DNA of 37,640 nt from a virus, in the IMG/VR virus record IMGVR_UViG_3300042554_001745, positions 1 to 37,640 of that record. One strand, given 5' to 3'. The position numbers and the translations under genes were made by a program. Shown here piece by piece: positions 33,805-37,640 of the stretch. How positions within the stretch are numbered: the first letter of the stretch is position 1; each line of letters starts with the position of its first letter. The notes under the pieces were generated by a model that saw only the letters and a list, made by a program, of their open reading frames with translations, ran no database searches and was not told the DNA's origin.

Positions 33805-33835
33805 GCCCCGCTAAAAAAATTTGGCGGGGCTTTTT
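33805..33835 (+). terminator. Strong rho-independent terminator
   Basis: GCCCCGC (33805-33811) pairs perfectly with GCGGGGC (33824-33830) across a 12-nt A/T loop and is followed by five T residues. It ends the transcript of the 126-aa gene and separates it from the fibre genes. Confidence 0.95.
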
Positions 33836-33853
33836 AATTAATACATTATGCAA

Positions 33854-33866
33854 TATTTATACTAAA
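33854..33866 (+). promoter_or_regulatory. Candidate late promoter TATTTATNNTAAA before the fibre cluster
   Basis: The plus strand reads TATTTATACTAAA, an exact match, 8 bp before ATG 33875 and just after the strong terminator. A new promoter is needed here because the terminator would stop upstream transcripts, which strengthens this assignment. Confidence 0.58.
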
Positions 33867-33874
33867 GGTTAATC

Positions 33875-35011
33875 ATGCTAATTTACAGGCCTACTATTAT
33901 TTCTGGTTCGGGATATTACTCCGGGTCTTTTGATGGAGACGGGTCTAGGTTATATAACATACCATCATCTTCCTACGCTATAACTGCCTCCTATGCTTTA
34001 AATGGAGGAACCGGAGGTGGTGAAAAAGGTGATAAAGGAGAAATGGGAGATTCTGTTTTTACCTCCTCTTTACAAGGAGTATTAGTAACAGTTAATCACA
34101 ATTTAGATTTAGAATATCCTGTTTACAATATTTATGATAATTTAGGAAAAGAGGTAATACCTAAGGAATTTACCATAATTAATCCAAATTCCGTACAAGT
34201 AAATTTCGGCATACCATTTACCGGCTCTATAAGTATTTCCGCTGGTCAACAAGGTTTTAAAGGACAAAAAGGGAGTAAAGGAGAAGTTGGTGTCAAGGGA
34301 AATAAAGGAGAGTTAGGAGAAGCTGTTTATAGTTCATCTATTCAAGGCACTGTTATTTCTGTGGCTCATAATTTAGATATTCAATATCCTGTTTTTACTA
34401 TTTATGATAATTTAGGAGATAATATAATACCTAAATCTTTTTCTGTTATAAATGATAATACCGTTGAAGTTGATTTCGGTATTGGATTTACTGGCTCTAT
34501 AAGCATTGCAAGCGGTATAAAAGGGCAAAAAGGAGAACCTTACAATGGATCTGTAATATATGAGAGCGGTAGTAAAATAGGTATAGGCATTCCAAATCCT
34601 ACATTTCAATTACAATTATCTACAAATAGTGCAGGTAAACCAACTGGAGGATCTTGGTCGGATTCTTCGGATATAAGGTTAAAGACAGATATAAAAGACA
34701 TAGATAATCCACTACATATATTAAAAAAAATAAGAGGAGTTACTTTTAGATGGAAAGATGGTTTACGAGATGATTGTAACTCCGGAGGTTTTATAGCAGA
34801 TGAATTAGAGAATGTATTCCCCTCTTGGGTCACAATACAAGAGTCTTCTGAGAAAGAAAAACTGTATATAGAAGACAATAAAGTAAAAACTATCTCGCTA
34901 CCCTTTTATTTTGATGCTATTATAGTTGAATCAATAAAAAAACAGCAAGAAGAAATAGAAATGCTAAAAACTAGTATTTTAGAATTAGAACTACTTATTA
35001 AAAATACATAA
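33875..35011 (+). CDS. Tail fibre with collagen segments and C-terminal peptidase S74 chaperone
   Basis: This 378-aa protein has an N-terminal attachment motif (SGSGYYSGSFDGDGSRL, 10-26). A collagen segment (about 49-59) and a beta module (about 60-124, VNHNLDLEYPVYNIYDNLG) follow, then a second collagen segment and a close copy of the beta module (about 150-214). The C-terminal domain (about 258-378) is an intramolecular chaperone of the endosialidase/S74 type. Its catalytic pair is visible as SDIRLK (Ser265, Lys270), followed by LKKIRGVTFRWKDG and a terminal coiled coil. Such chaperones fold trimeric fibres and then cut themselves off just before the serine, here removing about 114 residues. 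It is likely a short receptor-binding fibre. Confidence 0.88.
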   Translation: MLIYRPTIISGSGYYSGSFDGDGSRLYNIPSSSYAITASYALNGGTGGGEKGDKGEMGDSVFTSSLQGVLVTVNHNLDLEYPVYNIYDNLGKEVIPKEFTIINPNSVQVNFGIPFTGSISISAGQQGFKGQKGSKGEVGVKGNKGELGEAVYSSSIQGTVISVAHNLDIQYPVFTIYDNLGDNIIPKSFSVINDNTVEVDFGIGFTGSISIASGIKGQKGEPYNGSVIYESGSKIGIGIPNPTFQLQLSTNSAGKPTGGSWSDSSDIRLKTDIKDIDNPLHILKKIRGVTFRWKDGLRDDCNSGGFIADELENVFPSWVTIQESSEKEKLYIEDNKVKTISLPFYFDAIIVESIKKQQEEIEMLKTSILELELLIKNT

Positions 35012-35016
35012 TTATA

Positions 35017-35370
35017 ATGAGGATACTATTCCCTACAATATTTTCTGGTTCTGGGTATTTTTCTGGTTCTTTTGATGGAAACGGGTCAAGACTTAAGGGT
35101 ATATTGACATCTTCTATTGTTAATTTTAATCAAAACATAAAGAAAATAACTTTCCCTTACGCGGGTAAAGCTCAAGTAACAGGTTCACTAATTATAAAAG
35201 GATCTACTACAAGTTCAGCGGATTTTTTTTTAATACAATCAGGATCTTTTAATTCCGTAAAAGTTAATAATAAAGGAGTATTACAATTAGGTTCTTATGC
35301 TACAAAACCATCTGCTAGTGAAGGAGGAATTATATATAGCGATTATAGTTATTGGATTGGTTTAAATTAA
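35017..35370 (+). CDS. Short tail fibre-like protein sharing the attachment motif
   Basis: This 117-aa protein starts 5 bp after the S74 fibre gene. Its N-terminus (PTIFSGSGYFSGSFDGNGSR) is nearly identical to that of the preceding fibre. The rest is beta-rich (GKAQVTGSLIIKG, NSVKVNNKGVLQLG) and ends without a recognisable tip or chaperone domain. It may be a minor fibre, a tip cap, or the remains of a longer fibre truncated by recombination. The intact leader, frame and stop argue against simple decay. No catalytic or membrane features are present. Confidence 0.72.
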   Translation: MRILFPTIFSGSGYFSGSFDGNGSRLKGILTSSIVNFNQNIKKITFPYAGKAQVTGSLIIKGSTTSSADFFLIQSGSFNSVKVNNKGVLQLGSYATKPSASEGGIIYSDYSYWIGLN

Positions 35371-35385
35371 TATTAATCAATAACC

Positions 35386-35398
35386 TATTTATATAAAA
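35386..35398 (+). promoter_or_regulatory. Near-match late promoter before the 312-aa fibre gene
   Basis: The sequence reads TATTTATATAAAA, 12 of 13 to TATTTATNNTAAA (or the same halves one base closer). It lies 19 bp before ATG 35418 in a 47-bp intergenic gap. Confidence 0.4.
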
Positions 35399-35417
35399 GA
35401 AACTTAAAAAAAATGAA

Positions 35418-36356
35418 ATGGCAACTTGGAAAAAAATACTAGTTAGTGGATCTAGCGCACATGTATCAGCTGTAACGGCATCAAATCTTACAGATACTAA
35501 TATATTAATGTCCGGACCCGGTGGAAGGATAAAAAATACAGGATTTACTTATGGTTCCGGCAAACTTAACCTAGGAAATACTATCGTTTCCGGGTCTATT
35601 TTTTCTGGTTCTTTTGTTGGAAATGGTTCGGGATTAACAGGACTTGTAACTTCTTTGAAAATAAGCGGATCTACAGGTAATGATGTATTAGATTTAAAGG
35701 TAGATAAACTATCTGTATTAGGAGGCACAACTCCTATTACAACTACCGTAACAGATAATACCGTAACTATAAATATCGCTAATGCTGCTGCCGATGGAAC
35801 AACAAAAGGTTTAGCTACTTTTGATACAGATGATTTTGATGCTAGTAGCGGATTAATAACTCTTGGCAATTCTGCCAATGGTGCTGTACTACAAGTTTCA
35901 GGTACATTAAGCGAAATTGATATAACTAGAAGTAATGGTTTAGTTACCGTTGGTCTCCCTAATGATGTCGTTATAACTAATGATTTAACTGTAGGAGGAG
36001 ACTTGGTTGTAAATGGAGATTTGACGTACCTTAATGTAGCTAACCTAGCTGTTGAGGATGCTTTTATACTACTTAAATCCGGATCATCAACCGTAGGAGA
36101 TTCAGGTATTATTTTTGGAGGTAGTACAGGTATAGCCCAGAGTGGTTCTGCTTTAGTATGGGATGGTAGTTATAATACAAATGATGGTCGATTGTCTGTA
36201 GTAGGAAATCTAGGAGCTAATACAACCGGAACTGTTTCACCTTCTTATTATGTTGCTGGAGTTTATGAGGGTTCCGAAATTAATGCGGCAACAAATAAAG
36301 CAGACCATCCAGGAAATATAAGAATAGATAATTCAGAAATTTTTATATATGTTTAA
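35418..36356 (+). CDS. Tail fibre / virion protein with WKKILVSGS N-terminus
   Basis: This 312-aa protein begins MATWKKILVSGSSAHVSAVT, the same type of N-terminus as the fibre at the right edge (MPNWKKVLVSGSNAEL). It also has an internal SGSFVGNGSGLTGL motif like the attachment motif of the two preceding fibres. The body is beta-rich with repeated hydrophobic ladders (NDLTVGGDLVVNGDLTYLNV), typical of trimeric fibre shafts, followed by a C-terminal domain (GIIFGGSTGIAQSGSALVW). No chaperone or enzyme motif is seen. It overlaps the next small gene by 8 bp. A role in host recognition is likely from neighbours and composition. Confidence 0.78.
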   Translation: MATWKKILVSGSSAHVSAVTASNLTDTNILMSGPGGRIKNTGFTYGSGKLNLGNTIVSGSIFSGSFVGNGSGLTGLVTSLKISGSTGNDVLDLKVDKLSVLGGTTPITTTVTDNTVTINIANAAADGTTKGLATFDTDDFDASSGLITLGNSANGAVLQVSGTLSEIDITRSNGLVTVGLPNDVVITNDLTVGGDLVVNGDLTYLNVANLAVEDAFILLKSGSSTVGDSGIIFGGSTGIAQSGSALVWDGSYNTNDGRLSVVGNLGANTTGTVSPSYYVAGVYEGSEINAATNKADHPGNIRIDNSEIFIYV

Positions 36357-36594
36357 AAAATTAGTAATGGGTATTATTCAAAAAGTTTCAAACAGAACAA
36401 AAGAAATTAATTCTTCTTATGATTTATCTAAAAAAATTAATTCTACAGTATCTTTAACGACAAGAGAAGTAGAGTTTATTTTAACTACATTAGGAGAATC
36501 TAGTATGCAAATAAAACAAATAGACTTTGTTTATAGTTTAATATTAAAATTACAAAGTTATTACGAAGAATTAAAAAATAATAATGTAAAATAA
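36349..36594 (+). CDS. Small hypothetical protein between fibre genes
   Basis: This 81-aa, probably helical protein (VSLTTREVEFILTTLGESSM, then IKQIDFVYSLILKLQSYYEEL) overlaps the end of the 312-aa fibre gene by 8 bp. There is no signal peptide or clear membrane segment. Position between two fibre genes suggests a fibre assembly chaperone, as T4 has small chaperones beside its fibre genes, but no similarity is recognised. Confidence 0.65.
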   Translation: MFKKLVMGIIQKVSNRTKEINSSYDLSKKINSTVSLTTREVEFILTTLGESSMQIKQIDFVYSLILKLQSYYEELKNNNVK

Positions 36595-36609
36595 TTATAA
36601 AATTTATTA

Positions 36610-36650
36610 TTGGCCCTATGGGGAAGTGGGCTTCGAATAGAAGTAACCAA
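36610..36650 (+). promoter_or_regulatory. Structured GC-rich leader element before the right-edge fibre
   Basis: In a 76-bp gap of AT-rich DNA, a 41-nt GC-rich island can form several short stems. TTGG (36610-36613) pairs with CCAA (36647-36650). CTTC (36631-36634) can pair with GAAG upstream (36623-36626) or GAAG downstream (36640-36643), but not both. GCCC and GGGC give a further alternative. The mutually exclusive pairings look switch-like. No known RNA family is recognised. Confidence 0.35.
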
Positions 36651-36670
36651 CCATAATAAAACATAAATAA

Positions 36671-37640
36671 ATGCCAAACTGGAAAAAAGTTTTAGTTAGT
36701 GGCTCAAACGCAGAGCTTAATAGATTAAATATATCTACATCATTTACAGCAAGTGGTTTATTATACCCTACATCAGATGGAATTTCTGGACAAGTTTTAG
36801 GAACTGATGGTTTAGGTAATTTATCATTTAGTAATGTAACAATAGCCCAGGTAAGTACTGTAGCTGCATCTTTTTCCGCTACCTCATCTATAACAGTACC
36901 TCATAATTTCAATTCTAAAAATGTAATAGTATCGGCTTATGATAATTCTGATTTTTATTTTGTTCCCGAAACTATAAATTTACTTGATAATAATAGAGTA
37001 AAATTAACATTCTCTAACCCATCTACAGGACATGTTGTAGTGGCTAAGGGAGGTCATATAGTTAGTGCAAGTATGCAAGGAAACCAAGGACTTGTAGGCC
37101 CACAAGGATTTCAAGGACTTAGAGGTTTTCAAGGTTTTCAAGGTTTCCAAGGTATTCAAGGTATTCAAGGCCCTATAAGAGAAGTTAGCGAGGTATCCAC
37201 AGTATCTGCATCTTTTTCCGCTACCTCTTCCATAACAGTAACACACAATTTTAATTCAAAAAGTGTCGTTGTTTCTGCTTATGATGCTTCTGATTTTTAC
37301 TTCGTACCTAACCAAATTAAATTACTAGACAATAATAGAGTAAAACTATCTTTTACTAGCCCATCAACAGGATATGTAGTTGTAGCAAAAGGAGGACATA
37401 TTGTTAGTGGTAGTTTATATATAGCCGGCCCACAAGGTCTACAAGGCACTACAGGAGCTCAAGGCTCACAAGGAAATCAAGGTATTCAAGGTATTCAAGG
37501 AACCAACGGAACAGTAGGCACACAGGGTTTTCAAGGCAATCAAGGCCCGCAGGGTAATCAAGGACCGCAAGGTAATCAGGGAATACAGGGCATACAAGGT
37601 ACAGTAGGTACTCAAGGTTTCCAAGGCAATCAAGGACCAC
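36671..37640 (+). CDS. Collagen-like tail fibre (C-terminus beyond the right edge)
   Basis: The frame is open from ATG 36671 to the right edge, at least 323 codons. It begins MPNWKKVLVSGSNAEL, matching the N-terminus of the upstream 312-aa fibre. A beta module (about 65-138: SSITVPHNFNSKNVIVSAYD, LLDNNRVKLTF, GHVVVAKGGH) is followed by short collagen (GFQGFQGFQGIQG), a second close copy of the module (about 178-245), and a long Gln/Gly collagen run to the edge. The same collagen coding sequence, including a 53-bp identity, occurs in the left-edge fibre. It is probably another host-contacting fibre; whether it also ends in a Hint or S74 domain cannot be seen. Confidence 0.85.
   Translation, partial: MPNWKKVLVSGSNAELNRLNISTSFTASGLLYPTSDGISGQVLGTDGLGNLSFSNVTIAQVSTVAASFSATSSITVPHNFNSKNVIVSAYDNSDFYFVPETINLLDNNRVKLTFSNPSTGHVVVAKGGHIVSASMQGNQGLVGPQGFQGLRGFQGFQGFQGIQGIQGPIREVSEVSTVSASFSATSSITVTHNFNSKSVVVSAYDASDFYFVPNQIKLLDNNRVKLSFTSPSTGYVVVAKGGHIVSGSLYIAGPQGLQGTTGAQGSQGNQGIQGIQGTNGTVGTQGFQGNQGPQGNQGPQGNQGIQGIQGTVGTQGFQGNQGP
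37559..37611. repeat. Right copy of the 53-bp inverted repeat
   Basis: Identical, as reverse complement, to 1517-1569. It lies in the collagen region of the right-edge fibre. Flanking bases on both sides differ, so the identity is bounded at 53 bp. Confidence 0.9.

Noticed and set aside
36595-36670. tRNA or tRNA-like gene in the GC-rich gap
   Set aside because: Too short, with no acceptor/T-arm pattern or TTC-type loop in the right geometry.

Overview
The window is part of the genome of a large, AT-rich, contractile-tailed phage of the T4 type. The evidence is a gp25-gp6 baseplate pair, a gp5-like hub protein, a gp55-like late sigma factor, a gp61-like primase and a Rad50/Mre11 (gp46/gp47) recombination machine, set among very large virion proteins. 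The host is not certain. Almost no gene has a Shine-Dalgarno sequence and starts sit in A/T-rich leaders, as is common in Bacteroidota. One promoter (TTG-N19-TACCTTTG) also fits that phylum, but another is a perfect E. coli-type sigma-70 promoter, so the assignment is tentative.

Layout. Everything left of about 32.0 kb is read leftwards and everything right of 32.4 kb rightwards, from one 0.43-kb divergent control region. Leftward from the control region come a membrane/coiled-coil protein with a probable frameshifted C-terminus, a degenerate HD-domain protein, a small membrane protein, an intrinsic terminator, the late sigma factor, a helical protein and the hub protein. A phage-type promoter then starts the baseplate block: a 132-aa protein, gp25, gp6, a DNRLRE-like protein, a collagen/Gly-rich protein and a 1525-aa LamG-containing protein. 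A second phage-type promoter starts a mixed block: virion proteins of 227, 365, 1064 and 551 aa, then DNA enzymes (T7 endonuclease I-like resolvase, primase, SbcD-SbcC fusion) and finally a giant collagen-like fibre that runs off the left edge. Rightward from the control region come two small, probably early proteins, a 126-aa protein with distinct codon use and a strong terminator, then a cluster of short and collagen-like tail fibre genes that runs off the right edge.

Main points. (1) The left fibre carries a complete 133-aa Hint (intein-like) self-processing domain inside its collagen repeats, with Cys1 and C-terminal His-Asn but Met instead of Cys/Ser/Thr at +1, so cleavage is more likely than normal splicing. 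(2) A right-hand fibre has a peptidase S74 auto-cleaving chaperone, so two fibres in one phage appear to self-process by unrelated chemistries. (3) A motif TATTTATNNTAAA occurs upstream of four or five genes or operons, always in gene orientation, and may be the late promoter read by the gp55-like sigma. (4) Mre11 and Rad50 homologues are fused into one 1043-aa polypeptide. (5) The two edge fibres share a 53-bp identical inverted repeat 36 kb apart. (6) The 3' end of the membrane-protein gene has an A9 slippery run beyond which a plausible coding sequence continues in the -1 frame.

Gene starts, promoter activity and all processing events are read from sequence only; no database search was possible.
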